Origin: Pseudoxanthomonas sp. 3HH-4
Lineage (GTDB): Bacteria > Pseudomonadota > Gammaproteobacteria > Xanthomonadales > Xanthomonadaceae
Length of the DNA: 64,000 bases
Assembly (NCBI RefSeq): GCF_006716465.1
Contig: NZ_VFPB01000006.1
Span: forward strand, 62,001 to 126,000
Reading direction: 5' to 3'
Shown: positions 27,687-36,873 of the stretch, one piece after another
Numbering within the stretch: the stretch's first letter is position 1
How the letters are laid out: each line of letters opens with the position of its first letter
The notes under the pieces: generated by a model
What the model was told of the DNA's origin: nothing
Seen by the model: only the letters and a program-made list of their open reading frames with translations
Database searches by the model: none
Program-made: the position numbers and the translations under genes

Positions 27687-27935
27687 TCATTCGCCGGCGG
27701 GCGAACGGAACCATGCCTCCACCGTGCCCTTGACCTTCATCGTCATCGGATTGCCGCGGCGGTCCTTCGATTTGCCCACGGGGACGCGCACCCAGCCTTC
27801 GCTGATGCAGTACTCCTCCACGTTGTCGCGCTCCACGCCGTTGAAGCGGATGCCGACGCCGCGATCCATCGCCTCGGCGTTGTAGAACGGGCTGCGCGGG
27901 TCGGAGGCCAGGTGGTCGGGAGGCGTGTCGGACAT
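27687..27935 (-). CDS. DUF3297 family small protein
   Basis: An 82-residue cytoplasmic protein starting MSDTPPDHL. The conserved body (FYNAEAMDRGVGIRFNG, EEYCISEGWVRVP, GNPMTMKVKG) matches the compact DUF3297 family of proteobacteria. The start at 27935 is preferred; longer in-frame starts add an unconserved basic leader. No function is known. Confidence 0.82.
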   Translation of the reverse strand: MSDTPPDHLASDPRSPFYNAEAMDRGVGIRFNGVERDNVEEYCISEGWVRVPVGKSKDRRGNPMTMKVKGTVEAWFRSPAGE

Positions 27936-27985
27936 GGGAGTGCGTCGTGCGGATGGGAGGCGGAAGGATAACCGAAGCGCGCCGG

Positions 27986-28696
27986 CTACCATGCCACGCG
28001 GTTGCGGCTGCAGATGAGCGTGGCCTGCAGGGTCAGCCTTCCGGATCGCGGGTCAGCACGCAGCTGCCCGGGATGGGGGACGGCTGGGGCATGGAACGCG
28101 GCACCGTCGTGGAAGACCAGCCGGTTCCATTTTGCCGGCACGGTGAGCACATGGGTGAACCACGCATTCGAACCGTCCGGGTAGCTCGCCGGCAGTATGT
28201 AACGCTGCGAGAATTCTTCCGGTGGCAGCGCATCGGCGTCGTGTTCCATCAGTTCCACCTGCGGCGGCGAGATGCGTGGCAGGAAGAACTGCAGGCCCCC
28301 CAGCGCGGGGTCTTGAAAGAGGAACAGTTCGGCCATGGCGGCGCATTGGTCCGCCTCGAACGTGCGCACGCGCCGGGGCATCCGGTGCGCGGGGGAAAGC
28401 GTGGCCGGCGGCGACGTCAGCAATGACAGCCGGCCCGCGCTGAACAGCACGCGGCGTGCGCCGAGCGCGCGGCGCGCGTGCTCGCGGAACACGTCGTGCA
28501 GCAGGTGGATGAATTCCTCCGGCATGCGCAGCTGCGCACCAGGAAACACCGATGCCGGTGCCGGCTGGAAATCCTCGCGGTAGGCCTCCGCGTAGGCGGG
28601 CAGGCGATCCGGCGCGAGCAATGCATCGTCGATGACCACGCAGGCATGGCCGTGGCCGATGGCCAGCTGCTGCACCACGGGACGGGGGTTGAACAT
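27986..28696 (-). CDS. DUF6445-like protein (2-oxoglutarate/Fe(II) dioxygenase-like fold suspected)
   Basis: The 236-residue product begins MFNPRPVVQQL and includes the segments CVVIDDALLAPD, LFLFQDPALGGLQFF, NRLVFHDGAAFHA and RLTLQATLICS. This layout, with a late histidine in a beta-strand context and an arginine in the last strand, resembles prolyl-hydroxylase-like oxygenases and the DUF6445 group as I remember it. Metal ligands are not certain. The start at 28696 is chosen because homologous sequence begins there. Confidence 0.6.
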   Translation of the reverse strand: MFNPRPVVQQLAIGHGHACVVIDDALLAPDRLPAYAEAYREDFQPAPASVFPGAQLRMPEEFIHLLHDVFREHARRALGARRVLFSAGRLSLLTSPPATLSPAHRMPRRVRTFEADQCAAMAELFLFQDPALGGLQFFLPRISPPQVELMEHDADALPPEEFSQRYILPASYPDGSNAWFTHVLTVPAKWNRLVFHDGAAFHAPAVPHPGQLRADPRSGRLTLQATLICSRNRVAW

Positions 28697-28820
28697 GGCG
28701 CGGCCTCCCCGGCAGGCCGGCGTGCGGACCGGCCCCGCCAAGATAGACCCTGGGCGCGCCGGTGACAAAAACGCCGGGGCGGCCCACCACGACCGTCCCG
28801 GCGGTGCTGCCGTCGAGGAA

Positions 28821-29417
28821 TTACGGCATCAGCACCTTGTCGACCACGTGGATCACGCCGTTGGTGGCCTTCAGATCGGCGGTCGTGACCTTGGCCGTGT
28901 TGCCCCTCGCATCGGTGAGGGTGACGCCGCCGTCGGCCAACTGCGCCTTCAGTTCGCCGCCCTGCACGGTCTTCAGCGTGGCGGTGCCGCCGCCCGCTTC
29001 GATCTGCTGTGTCAGCGCGGCCGCATCCACATTGCCGGCTACCACGTGGTAGGTCAGCACGGTGGTGAGGTCACCCTTGCTTTCGGGCTTCAGCAGGGTG
29101 TCGACGGTGCCTGCGGGCAGCGCGTCGAAGGCGGCATTGACGGGGGCGAAGACCGTGAACGGTCCCGCGCCCTTCAGCGTATCGACCAGGCCCGCCGCCT
29201 GCACCGCGCTCACCAGCGTGGTGTGGTCGGGCGAACCGATGGCGAGATCCACCACGTCGTTCTGTTCGGCGGGCATGGCTGCATCGGCCGTCACGTCCGC
29301 GGCGGCTTCGGGTACCGGCATCGGCGCGGCACCTGCCTCGGCATCGGCGGTCTTCGGCGAACAGGCCGTGGCGGCGAGGGCGGCCGTCAGGGCGACGGAC
29401 AGGAAGGTGTACTTCAT
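28821..29417 (-). CDS. Fasciclin-domain lipoprotein
   Basis: The 198-residue product has a signal peptide with lipobox ATAC near residue 19, an Ala/Pro-rich linker, and one FAS1 domain (about 58-198): HTTLVSAVQAAGLVDTL, GPFTVFAPVNAAFDALP, LTYHVVAGN and the closing GVIHVVDKVLMP. FAS1 proteins mediate adhesion in the envelope. It stands alone, and a possible ribosome-binding site (CAGGAG-like) lies upstream of the ATG at 29417. Confidence 0.93.
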   Translation of the reverse strand: MKYTFLSVALTAALAATACSPKTADAEAGAAPMPVPEAAADVTADAAMPAEQNDVVDLAIGSPDHTTLVSAVQAAGLVDTLKGAGPFTVFAPVNAAFDALPAGTVDTLLKPESKGDLTTVLTYHVVAGNVDAAALTQQIEAGGGTATLKTVQGGELKAQLADGGVTLTDARGNTAKVTTADLKATNGVIHVVDKVLMP

Positions 29418-29591
29418 GATGTGCTCCAGGAGTGGGAAGAGGTGTCCTGCGTTGCGGACACGCAGTTCCTTACGACGCGCTCACCCGACTGGATGCATCA
29501 CGCGGTCTTAATGTCCTGCACGGTGCGGCACGGCTTCCCCGGACGCGGCCGGCGCGGCATGCTGTTCACCAACTTCCCTCATCCGACGCCG

Positions 29592-30146
29592 ATGTCATCG
29601 CCCGACCACGAATTCGACCCCGACGACAACTTCCGCCACGCCTTCGATGACGAGGACGACATGGACCTGGACGACACCGAAGCACTGGTGTGGAACCTGC
29701 TGGTCCTGATCAACCCCGGCGACGAGGAAACCGCATTGCGGCAGTTCGCGGCCTACCGCGAAGCGGGCGGCGACGACGGCGTCGAACCCGACCAGGTGTT
29801 GTGGACGCTGAAGGATGCCATCGACTGGACCTCCGGTTTCTACGTGGACTGGAAGGATGCGGAGTCCTTCATCGACTGCGTCAACCAGCTCGCGGCGCGC
29901 TACGCCATCGAGATCGACTGGGGCGGCGACACCAGCGATGAGGACTTCCTGGACGATACCGACGTGCCCGCGCTGATGGCCACCGCCCACGACCGCCTGC
30001 GCGAGCACGGCTACACCTTGTGGAACTGGAACACCGGCGGAGATGCGTATGCGGGTTGGATGGCATTGCGCCGCGACGACGAAGGCATGCAGCAGCTGGC
30101 GGCGGTGATGGGGGTCGAGATCCGCCCGGGCAGCGACGCGTTCTGA
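29592..30146 (+). CDS. Acidic conserved protein, DUF6630-like
   Basis: A 184-residue, strongly acidic cytoplasmic protein (a long Asp/Glu run in the first 35 residues). The conserved-looking core is LVWNLLVLINPGDEETALRQF, WTLKDAIDWTSGFYVDW and TLWNWNTGGDAYAGWM. I recall this type as DUF6630; no function is known. The ATG at 29592 is chosen because the acidic N-terminus begins there; an in-frame upstream ATG (MLFTNFPHP) is possible. Confidence 0.65.
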   Translation: MSSPDHEFDPDDNFRHAFDDEDDMDLDDTEALVWNLLVLINPGDEETALRQFAAYREAGGDDGVEPDQVLWTLKDAIDWTSGFYVDWKDAESFIDCVNQLAARYAIEIDWGGDTSDEDFLDDTDVPALMATAHDRLREHGYTLWNWNTGGDAYAGWMALRRDDEGMQQLAAVMGVEIRPGSDAF

Positions 30147-30250
30147 GCCATCGTTGACCATGGTTCCGACGGTGCCCGGGTTAGACTGCGTGCTTGCCGG
30201 CTGTCGGACCGGTTCCCCTTGAAGCGAATGCCATGTTGGCTGGAGCGATC

Positions 30251-32728
30251 ATGCCCGTGATGCGCCTGTTGCTGGCCTGTCTGTTTTGCCTGCTGCCGGC
30301 ACTCGTCCTTGCGCAGGATGCAACCACGCTGCTGACACCCGCCAAGCCCAAGGCACCGGAGGCTATCGCACTGGCCGACATTCCGGGGCGCGCCGACGCG
30401 GACGAACGTTACGCAGAAGAAGTGACGCTGCGCGCAGCCAACGTGGACCCGCTGGGCCGGCTGGTGCCGCGGCTGGCGACGATCGAGCAGTCCGTGGACC
30501 AGAAGACCCGCCTGTTCCGTTACGGCGAGCTGCGCACCCTGCCGGTGGTGCGGCTGGAAAGCATGGAGCGCCACTGGAAATTCGATGCGCGGCAATACGC
30601 GCGCTGGCGCGCCGACATGCAGGCGCTGGTCGGGCCTTACGCGCAGGATGCCGCGGACCTCGCCCTGCGCCGCGCGGACTGGGACCTCACGCGCGAGGCG
30701 ATGGCCCCCGGGAGCACGCCGGAGGCCCTGCGCCTGCGCGTCGACGCGGTCGCCGACCGCCTGCAGCAGGCCGAACAGTCGCTTTCATCGCCGCTCGCCG
30801 AACAGATCGGACTCGGTCGTCGCGCCAATCTGCTTGCCGCGCGCATCCAGTCCGGCCAGCGGTCGGTCGAAGAAGCCATCGCGTACGCGGACCGTCGGCT
30901 GTTGCGTCTGGATGCACCGCCGCTCTGGCGCGTGCAGGGCTCGACGACGCTGCGCCAGGATGTGACGGACAAGCTGAGCCGCGACATCCAGTCGGAAAAC
31001 AGCTTCGTTGCCCAGTACGCGGCGGCGGACGTGGGCAACCAGCGGCTGCTGCACATCCTGCAGGTGCTGTTGCTGGTCGTACTGCTGTGGGTGGCGTGGC
31101 GTCACCGGCGCGATGGTCTGGACCCCACATCGGTCCTGGCGACCGATGCCGAGTCGCGCGTGATCGGCCGGCCTTTCTCCACCTGGCTGCTGCTCTCGAT
31201 GATCGGCACGCTGCTGCTGGAGCCGAACGCCCCGCTGTTCCTGCACCAGCTCGCCATGCTCGTCGCCCTGGTGCCGGTGCTGCGCCTGATGCCGCAGCAG
31301 GGACGGCGCCTGCTCGGTCCGTGGCCATACCTGGCTACCGGCTTCTATCTGTTGCAGCGGCTGTCCGTACTGCTGATGGCCAGCGACTATCTCTACCGCA
31401 TGTACTACCTGGCGCTGGCGGCATTGGCGCTGGTAGCGACGGGGTGGTTGCTGTGGCGTTCCCGCAGGCAGCAGTTCGCGGGGGTGGCGGGACCGGCGGG
31501 CAGACTGGTGCATGCGCTGGCCTGGATAGGCGTGGGGGTGCTGGTGGTGTCGATCGGCGCCAACGTCCTGGGCAATGTGTCGCTGGCGGAAATGCTGGCC
31601 TCGGGAATCATCGAGAGCGGCTACTTCGCCCTGGTTCTGTACGCGGCGGTCACGGTGTTCGAGACGTTGCTGCGCCGGCTGGGCACGCGCCGCGAGGTCA
31701 GGCGGCTGTGGCTGATGCGCCGGCATGGCGGCAACGTGCTGGAATCGCTGGCACGGTGGGCGCGGGTGGCGGCGGTGATCGGCTGGATCATCTACACGAT
31801 GAACCGCTTCCGCCTCTTCCGGCCGGTATACGACGTGACGAAGGCCGTGGTGACGCATCGGTTCGAATACGGCGAGCTGTCGATCAGCCTCGGCCACATA
31901 CTGGTGTTCTGCATCGGCGTGGTGCTGGCGGTCTGGACCGCGAGGACGCTGCGCGCCCTGCTGCGGGAAGAAGTGCTGCCGCGCATGTCGTTGCCGCGCG
32001 GTGTGGACAACAGCGTGGCTTCGCTGAGCTACTACGCGCTGCTGCTGCTCGGCTTGCTGGCGGCGCTTTCGGCGGCCGGTTTCAAGATGGGCCAGCTGGC
32101 GTTCCTGTTCGGCGCGCTCGGCGTGGGTATCGGCCTGGGCCTGCAGGACGTGGTGAAGAACTTCGTCTCCGGCCTGATCCTCATGTTCGAGCGCCCGGTA
32201 CAGCCGGGCGACGTGGTGGACATCAGCGGCACGGCGGGCCGCGTGCGCAACATCGGCATGCGCGCGACCACGGTGCGCACCTTCGATGGGGCCGACGTGG
32301 TGGTGCCCAACGGCATGCTGCTGTCCGACAAGCTGACCAACTGGACATTGAACGACCCCACCCGCCGGATCGACATCGACCTGGGCGTCGCCTATGGAAC
32401 GGATGTCACGCGGGTGATGCAGCTGTTGCAGGAAACCACGCGCGCGACGCAGGGCATCGCGGACGACCCCGCACCCGCCGTGCTGTTCACCGGGTTCGGT
32501 GCCAGTTCGCTGGACTTCGCGATCCGGGCATGGACGCACGACTTCGACAACTGGTCGACCCTCCGCAGCGAGTTGATGACCCGGTTGCATGCGGCGCTGG
32601 ATGTGGCCGGCATCGAGATTCCTTTCCCGCAACAGGACCTGCACCTGCGTACGGTGGCGGAGGACGTGCTGCAGTCCCTGGGGCGTCCCGGCCGCGGCCC
32701 GGAACAGGGCGATCACGACGCGCGCTGA
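30251..32728 (+). CDS. Large MscS-family mechanosensitive channel
   Basis: The 825-residue product has a signal peptide (ending LVLAQ), a periplasmic helical region of about 250 residues, then roughly ten membrane helices. The last leads into the MscS pore and vestibule: FLFGALGVGIGLGLQDVVKNFVSG, then ERPVQPGDVVDISGTAGRV, ATTVRTFDGADVVVPNG and SDKLTNWTLND. This is the layout of MscK/MscM-like channels that relieve turgor. GGAG lies five bases before the chosen ATG. It converges on the cytochrome remnant with six bases between. Confidence 0.92.
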   Translation: MPVMRLLLACLFCLLPALVLAQDATTLLTPAKPKAPEAIALADIPGRADADERYAEEVTLRAANVDPLGRLVPRLATIEQSVDQKTRLFRYGELRTLPVVRLESMERHWKFDARQYARWRADMQALVGPYAQDAADLALRRADWDLTREAMAPGSTPEALRLRVDAVADRLQQAEQSLSSPLAEQIGLGRRANLLAARIQSGQRSVEEAIAYADRRLLRLDAPPLWRVQGSTTLRQDVTDKLSRDIQSENSFVAQYAAADVGNQRLLHILQVLLLVVLLWVAWRHRRDGLDPTSVLATDAESRVIGRPFSTWLLLSMIGTLLLEPNAPLFLHQLAMLVALVPVLRLMPQQGRRLLGPWPYLATGFYLLQRLSVLLMASDYLYRMYYLALAALALVATGWLLWRSRRQQFAGVAGPAGRLVHALAWIGVGVLVVSIGANVLGNVSLAEMLASGIIESGYFALVLYAAVTVFETLLRRLGTRREVRRLWLMRRHGGNVLESLARWARVAAVIGWIIYTMNRFRLFRPVYDVTKAVVTHRFEYGELSISLGHILVFCIGVVLAVWTARTLRALLREEVLPRMSLPRGVDNSVASLSYYALLLLGLLAALSAAGFKMGQLAFLFGALGVGIGLGLQDVVKNFVSGLILMFERPVQPGDVVDISGTAGRVRNIGMRATTVRTFDGADVVVPNGMLLSDKLTNWTLNDPTRRIDIDLGVAYGTDVTRVMQLLQETTRATQGIADDPAPAVLFTGFGASSLDFAIRAWTHDFDNWSTLRSELMTRLHAALDVAGIEIPFPQQDLHLRTVAEDVLQSLGRPGRGPEQGDHDAR

Positions 32729-32734
32729 CTGCCG

Positions 32735-33112
32735 TCAGAGCGTTTGCAGGAACTCGGTGATCGCTTCCAGTTCCGTCTTGTGCAGGTCCAGGGGCTTGAG
32801 CAGCGGATCGGTCTGTGGGAACAACGGATCGTCCTGCTGGTCCGGCTTCCGTGCGGGCCGTGGCATACCGACATTGTACATGTTCACCACGCCGCGCAGC
32901 TCCATGAAGCCGCCGCTGTGCATGTAAGGCCCGGTCTTTCCCACGCCCCGCAATGTCGGCGTGCGGAACTTGCCGCTGTCGGCGGGATCACCGGTCACTC
33001 GGTAGCGCCCCAGGTCCTCTTTCGGACGACCACGGAAGTGCAGTCCGAGATTGTGGAAACGGTTGTCCGTCAGTGCAGGGCCGCTGTGGCAGTTCATGCA
33101 ACGCGCCTGCGT
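32735..33112 (-). pseudogene. 3' remnant of a di-heme cytochrome c peroxidase (MauG/CcpA-like) gene
   Basis: The open frame encodes only the last 126 residues of a c-type peroxidase. The heme-binding motif CxxCH survives as CMNCH at its very start (33100-33086), but a TAG stop lies five codons upstream (33113-33115) and no first heme domain, signal peptide or start codon before the motif exists. The rest is typical: NLGLHFRGRP, DSGKFRTPTLRGVGKTGPYMHSGG (with the axial Met) and AITEFLQTL. Whole enzymes are 320-600 residues. The break coincides with the edge of a lower-GC patch, so the 5' part was probably lost when that DNA arrived. Confidence 0.85.
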
Positions 33113-33232
33113 CTAGGACGGGCACGGGCGCTATCGAATCCGCTCTACGTCCAAGCCGCTGTGACGCCGGCCCAGCGCCAAGACACTGTACGTCGATGGT
33201 TGTCGTTCGGCGCCTCACCCCACACCGGTACG

Positions 33233-34366
33233 CTATTGATCCCCACACTTTGCAAAGTGCGTGACGAGGAGATCGCGCACTTCGATCGGCACGTCCATGT
33301 CTAGCATGCTCCTCTCCACTCTTGCGCCGCCGGCGATCATGGAGAGCACGGCGGCTCTCCCATATGCTGGGTTGCTGGCCAGCGTCCTACTTCTCAGGAA
33401 GTGGTGAAGGATGTCTCCATACTCTCCGTTGTCCATGTACTTCACCGAGTAGTCCGCGCCCCGTTCGAGCAGCATTACGCCGTAAGCGTCGTTCTTTCCC
33501 GAGAAGAAGGATGGGGCCCAATAGGGCGCGCCGTGGAACGATATGGAATTGATGTTCTTGTTCTTCTTGTTGAATGCTTCATACACGGCCACGTTGCCAT
33601 GCTTCAGGGCCAACGGAATCGTATAGTCGGGTATCGCGACTCCGGTCGCCATGATCCTCTTCATGACCTCCGGAGGTGCACTGTAGAGCGCTGCCAGTTG
33701 CATGATGTTCTTAGGGTACCCCGGCTCCTCCCTTCCGTCGTTGAGTTCCAGTGGGTATCCGTCCTGCATCTTCGCCAGGAGCGCACTCCACCTTGACTCT
33801 TTGAAGTCGTCGACCACCTGCATGTACAGGGAACGATGACGAGCCACCTCCTTGGAATTGCCGATTGTCGCCCGAAGGGTGTTCCTCGCTTTCCTGCAGG
33901 TGTTGAATGTGTTGGAGATGAGCAGGTAGTTCTTCTGATCGGGCCACGTGGATTGTGTGCGTATGTGTTCGTTGATGGAATCGTGGTATGCGCTGCATGC
34001 GTCGAGAAGCGCGTCGAGCTCTTGTCTGTCGTAGTCGCAGCACTCCGCCGGCTTCGGAAACTCGATGGTGGCCAGTTCAGTCCAGGCAGAACCCAAACCA
34101 TCCTGGGATTTCTGCGCACAAGGGAGAGCGACGGCCAAGGACGTTGCCTTGGCGTGGTGACTGCTCGGCAGCGCCCCCGGTTCCGGCGAGCGGATGGCGC
34201 CGCGCTCTGCCTCTCCTTCGGGCTCTTCCACTGCCGACCTCGTTAGGATCCCGTCCGCGCCTATGCAGGAGTACAGGCAAAAAGATGCCGCCAAGATGGC
34301 GGCAACGGTCAATGACGTCTTCCTCTTATTGGTAGTGGGCACCGAAACAACCGCCAACAAGTTCAT
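33233..34366 (-). CDS. Exported lipoprotein of unknown function with ankyrin-like C-terminal half
   Basis: The 377-residue product is not recognised as a named family. The hydrophobic segment VAAILAASFCLYSC looks like a lipobox, giving a lipoprotein. The C-terminal 170 residues have a helix-pair rhythm with ankyrin-like phrases (MLLERGADYSVKYMDNG, ALKHGNVAVYEAFNKK, SMIAGGARVERSMLD). Base composition is clearly lower in G+C than in the neighbours. The start is uncertain: ATG 34366 overlaps the preceding gene by 41 bases and GTG 34342 by 17; neither has a good ribosome-binding site, so coupling to the upstream gene is likely. Probably acquired. Confidence 0.6.
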   Translation of the reverse strand: MNLLAVVSVPTTNKRKTSLTVAAILAASFCLYSCIGADGILTRSAVEEPEGEAERGAIRSPEPGALPSSHHAKATSLAVALPCAQKSQDGLGSAWTELATIEFPKPAECCDYDRQELDALLDACSAYHDSINEHIRTQSTWPDQKNYLLISNTFNTCRKARNTLRATIGNSKEVARHRSLYMQVVDDFKESRWSALLAKMQDGYPLELNDGREEPGYPKNIMQLAALYSAPPEVMKRIMATGVAIPDYTIPLALKHGNVAVYEAFNKKNKNINSISFHGAPYWAPSFFSGKNDAYGVMLLERGADYSVKYMDNGEYGDILHHFLRSRTLASNPAYGRAAVLSMIAGGARVERSMLDMDVPIEVRDLLVTHFAKCGDQ

Positions 34367-34676
34367 CACAGAGGAAGTATTCGTTCGCCGGCGAATCCGC
34401 CACGACATCGAGTGCCTCGTTCTTCTCGGACGCGGTCTGCAGCTCGATGTGGGCGCTGTAACCGTCATGGTCTGGCAAGCATGCGCTAGTGACGTCCTGG
34501 AAGAAATTCTCCAAGCGCACGGACAGCACTGAGTCCGCATAGCACTTGTGCGCGATGTCAGAATTGATGTCGTACTGAAGATGATTGTAGAACGGGTCGC
34601 TCTCTTGCCCAGACGACGTGATGGGCAACAGAGTGACCAATCCTGCGATTGCAAAGGGGAGCACCAGCGTCTTCAT
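34326..34676 (-). CDS. Small secreted Cys-containing protein, unknown family
   Basis: The 116-residue product starts at 34676, preceded by AAGGAG. It has a signal peptide (PFAIAGLVTLLPITSSGQ) and a mature part with four cysteines (HKCYAD, SACLPD, FLCDEL, GGCFG), suggesting two disulfides in the periplasm or outside. No family is recognised. It overlaps the downstream ankyrin-like lipoprotein gene and is read from a strong promoter at 34735-34763. Low G+C and odd codon use compared with neighbours suggest transfer. Confidence 0.6.
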   Translation of the reverse strand: MKTLVLPFAIAGLVTLLPITSSGQESDPFYNHLQYDINSDIAHKCYADSVLSVRLENFFQDVTSACLPDHDGYSAHIELQTASEKNEALDVVADSPANEYFLCDELVGGCFGAHYQ

Positions 34677-34734
34677 CCTTACTCCTTGGAATGGGGAGAT
34701 TGCGGGGGCGCTTGTTTGCGCTCCCCGCGGGCAC

Positions 34735-34763
34735 GGTATAGCTCCATGATTGCAGCAAGTCAA
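34735..34763 (-). promoter_or_regulatory. Sigma-70-type promoter of the low-GC two-gene unit
   Basis: TTGACT (34763-34758) and TATACC (34740-34735) are separated by exactly 17 bases on the minus strand, and transcription would start near 34728, about 50 bases before the secreted-protein ATG. A GC-rich hairpin lies in the short leader. Confidence 0.65.
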
Positions 34764-34865
34764 CACTAATGAGAAGTATTCGCATTTACATGAGGGGGTG
34801 CACCGACGCTTTGGGCCGCGGGAGCAGAGTGCCGGCGTCAGAAAGAACATCGCACCCGCTTCGGA

Positions 34866-35846
34866 TCAGGGCACACCGGCTACAGGTGTTGACGCTGCAC
34901 TCGCCTGCACCGGCGCGTCGGGCATGGCGATATCGGCATCGGGCGTGGGCGCGCCGGGGGCGAGTAGCTGGCCTTCGCCTTGCTGCGCCTCTTCCGCCGC
35001 CTTCGTCATCACCACGATGCTGATGCGGCGGTTGACCGGGTTCTGCGGATTCTGCTTGTCGAACAGCACCGAGGACGACAGGCCGACCACGCGCGAGACC
35101 TTGTCCTCGTGCATGCCACCGGCCACCAGCGCGCGCCGCGCGGCATTGGCACGCTCGGCGCTTAGCTCCCAGTTGGTGTAGCCGCGATTGGACGCGTACT
35201 GCGTGGTGTCGGTGTGGCCGGTGATGCTGACCCGGTTGGGAACCTGATTGATGAAGCCCGCCAGTTCGCCCAGGATCGTCTGCGTGTAGGACTTCAGCGT
35301 GGTGCCGCCGAGGTCGAACATCGGCCGGTTCTGCTGGTCGACGATCTGGATGCGCAGTCCTTCCGGCGTCAGGTCGAGCAGCAACTGGTCCTTGAACGGC
35401 TCCAGCGCCTGGCTCTTGCCGATGGCTTCCTCCAGCGCCTGCATCAGCGTCTCCAGGCGCTTCTGTTCCTGTGCCTTCTGCTGTGCCTCGACCTCCGCTT
35501 TCTGCGCATCGGCCGAAGGCTTGCTGAAAGGATCGTTGGCGTCGCCACGCGGTATGTCCATCGTGCCGCCCAGCTTGATCATCGAATTGCTGGCGCCACC
35601 GGGACCTGCAGGACCGGGCGCGGGCGAGAAGCTCTTGCCGCTCAGCGGGCTCGGGTTGCGGAAATATTCCGAAATCGCCGCGCGCTCCTTGTTGGTGGTG
35701 GCGCCCATCAACCACATCACCAGGAAGAACGCCATCATCGCGGTCACGAAGTCCGCGTAGGCGACTTTCCATGAGCCGCCGTGGTGGCCGCCGCCGGCGA
35801 CCTTCTTGACCCGGCGGACGATGATGGTGGGGCGCTGCTCGCTCAT
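34866..35846 (-). CDS. motB: Flagellar stator protein MotB
   Basis: The 326-residue product has a basic N-terminus, one membrane helix containing the proton-carrying aspartate (YADFVTAMMAFFLVMWL), a linker with a helical charged stretch, and an OmpA-like peptidoglycan-binding domain (VSITGHTDTT, NWELSAERANAARR, NRRISIVV). It anchors the MotA/MotB proton channel to the wall. It lies nine bases after motA. No other flagellar gene is in the window. Confidence 0.96.
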   Translation of the reverse strand: MSEQRPTIIVRRVKKVAGGGHHGGSWKVAYADFVTAMMAFFLVMWLMGATTNKERAAISEYFRNPSPLSGKSFSPAPGPAGPGGASNSMIKLGGTMDIPRGDANDPFSKPSADAQKAEVEAQQKAQEQKRLETLMQALEEAIGKSQALEPFKDQLLLDLTPEGLRIQIVDQQNRPMFDLGGTTLKSYTQTILGELAGFINQVPNRVSITGHTDTTQYASNRGYTNWELSAERANAARRALVAGGMHEDKVSRVVGLSSSVLFDKQNPQNPVNRRISIVVMTKAAEEAQQGEGQLLAPGAPTPDADIAMPDAPVQASAASTPVAGVP

Positions 35847-35855
35847 CGCCGTGGC

Positions 35856-36710
35856 TTACTTGTTGGCCTTGAGGTGCGCTTCGAACGCGACGAACGGCGG
35901 GCGCACGTCGGACGGCAGCGTCTTGCGGGCGAATTCCAGCGCCACGGCCGGGTTGTAGCCGCGCAGGCAGGCCAGCAGCGCGGTCTTCACCGATTCGTAC
36001 ATGCGGCTGTCCTGCTCGACCTGCGCCTCGATGGCGGCGGCCAGCGGCGAGACGAAGCCGTAGGCCAGCAGGATGCCGAGGAAGGTACCGACCAGCGCGG
36101 CGGCGACGTGCGCGCCGACCGCGGCGATGTCACCGCCGATCGAACCCATCGTCACGATGATGCCCAGCACCGCCGCCACGATGCCGAAGCCGGGCAGGCC
36201 GTCGGAGACTTTCTGCAACGCATGCGCCGGCGCCATCGCTTCGTGGTGGTGCTTCTCCAGCTCCAGCTCCAGCAGCGGTTCCAGTTCGTGCGGTTCGATG
36301 TTGCTGCCCACCATCAGGCGCAGGCATTCGGTCAGGAAGTCGAGCAGGTGGTGGTCGGCGAGGATCTTGGGGTACTTCTGGAACAGCGGGCTGTTGGTCG
36401 GGTTCTCGATGTGCTCTTCCAGCGACATGAAGCCATCGCGGCGCGCCTTGTTGAGCATCTCGTGGATCAGCGTCAGCACATCCAGGTAGTCGGCCGACTT
36501 GTACTTGGCGCCCTTGAACACCGACAGCGAGGCGGCAATCGTGCCCTTGACCACTTTGGTCGGGTTGCTGGCCATGAAAGCGCCCAGTGCCGCGCCGCCG
36601 ATGATGACCAGCTCGAACGGCTGCCACAGGGCGCCCAGCTTGCCGTGCGAGCCAAGGTAGCCGCCGATCACGCTCAGGGTGACGATGATGAAGCCGACGA
36701 TGATGAGCAT
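35856..36710 (-). CDS. motA: Flagellar stator protein MotA
   Basis: The 284-residue product has four membrane helices (IIVGFIIVTLSVIGGYL at the N-terminus; two near 170-230 with GIVAAVLGIIVTMG and LVGTFLGILLAYG) and a cytoplasmic loop with charged residues that contact FliG. The start at 36710 gives MLIIVGF, aligning with known MotA starts; a longer in-frame extension has no homology. It is divergent from blaI, so its promoter region includes or adjoins the BlaI operator. Confidence 0.96.
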   Translation of the reverse strand: MLIIVGFIIVTLSVIGGYLGSHGKLGALWQPFELVIIGGAALGAFMASNPTKVVKGTIAASLSVFKGAKYKSADYLDVLTLIHEMLNKARRDGFMSLEEHIENPTNSPLFQKYPKILADHHLLDFLTECLRLMVGSNIEPHELEPLLELELEKHHHEAMAPAHALQKVSDGLPGFGIVAAVLGIIVTMGSIGGDIAAVGAHVAAALVGTFLGILLAYGFVSPLAAAIEAQVEQDSRMYESVKTALLACLRGYNPAVALEFARKTLPSDVRPPFVAFEAHLKANK

Positions 36711-36817
36711 GGCGAGGCGGGCACACGGTGGGGTTGTCCAAGGATCGGCCTGGCCACCGGTTTCTTGAGTCGCGACCGCCTGTCGGCCGGTGCACGGGAA
36801 TGACCTTCGGCAGGGTT

Positions 36818-36860
36818 GACTACAGTTGTCGTCAAGGGCATGTTGACGACAACTGTAGTC
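36818..36860. promoter_or_regulatory. 18-bp perfect inverted repeat, putative BlaI operator
   Basis: The arms GACTACAGTTGTCGTCAA (36818-36835) and their exact complement (36843-36860) flank a seven-base spacer, and blaI starts 14 bases later. Each arm contains the TACA / TGT elements typical of BlaI/MecI operators. TTGACT at 36816-36821 overlaps the left arm and could be the -35 of the blaI promoter, so repressor binding would block it. The divergent motA lies 107 bases away. Confidence 0.8.
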
Positions 36861-36873
36861 ATGAGGCGATCCC

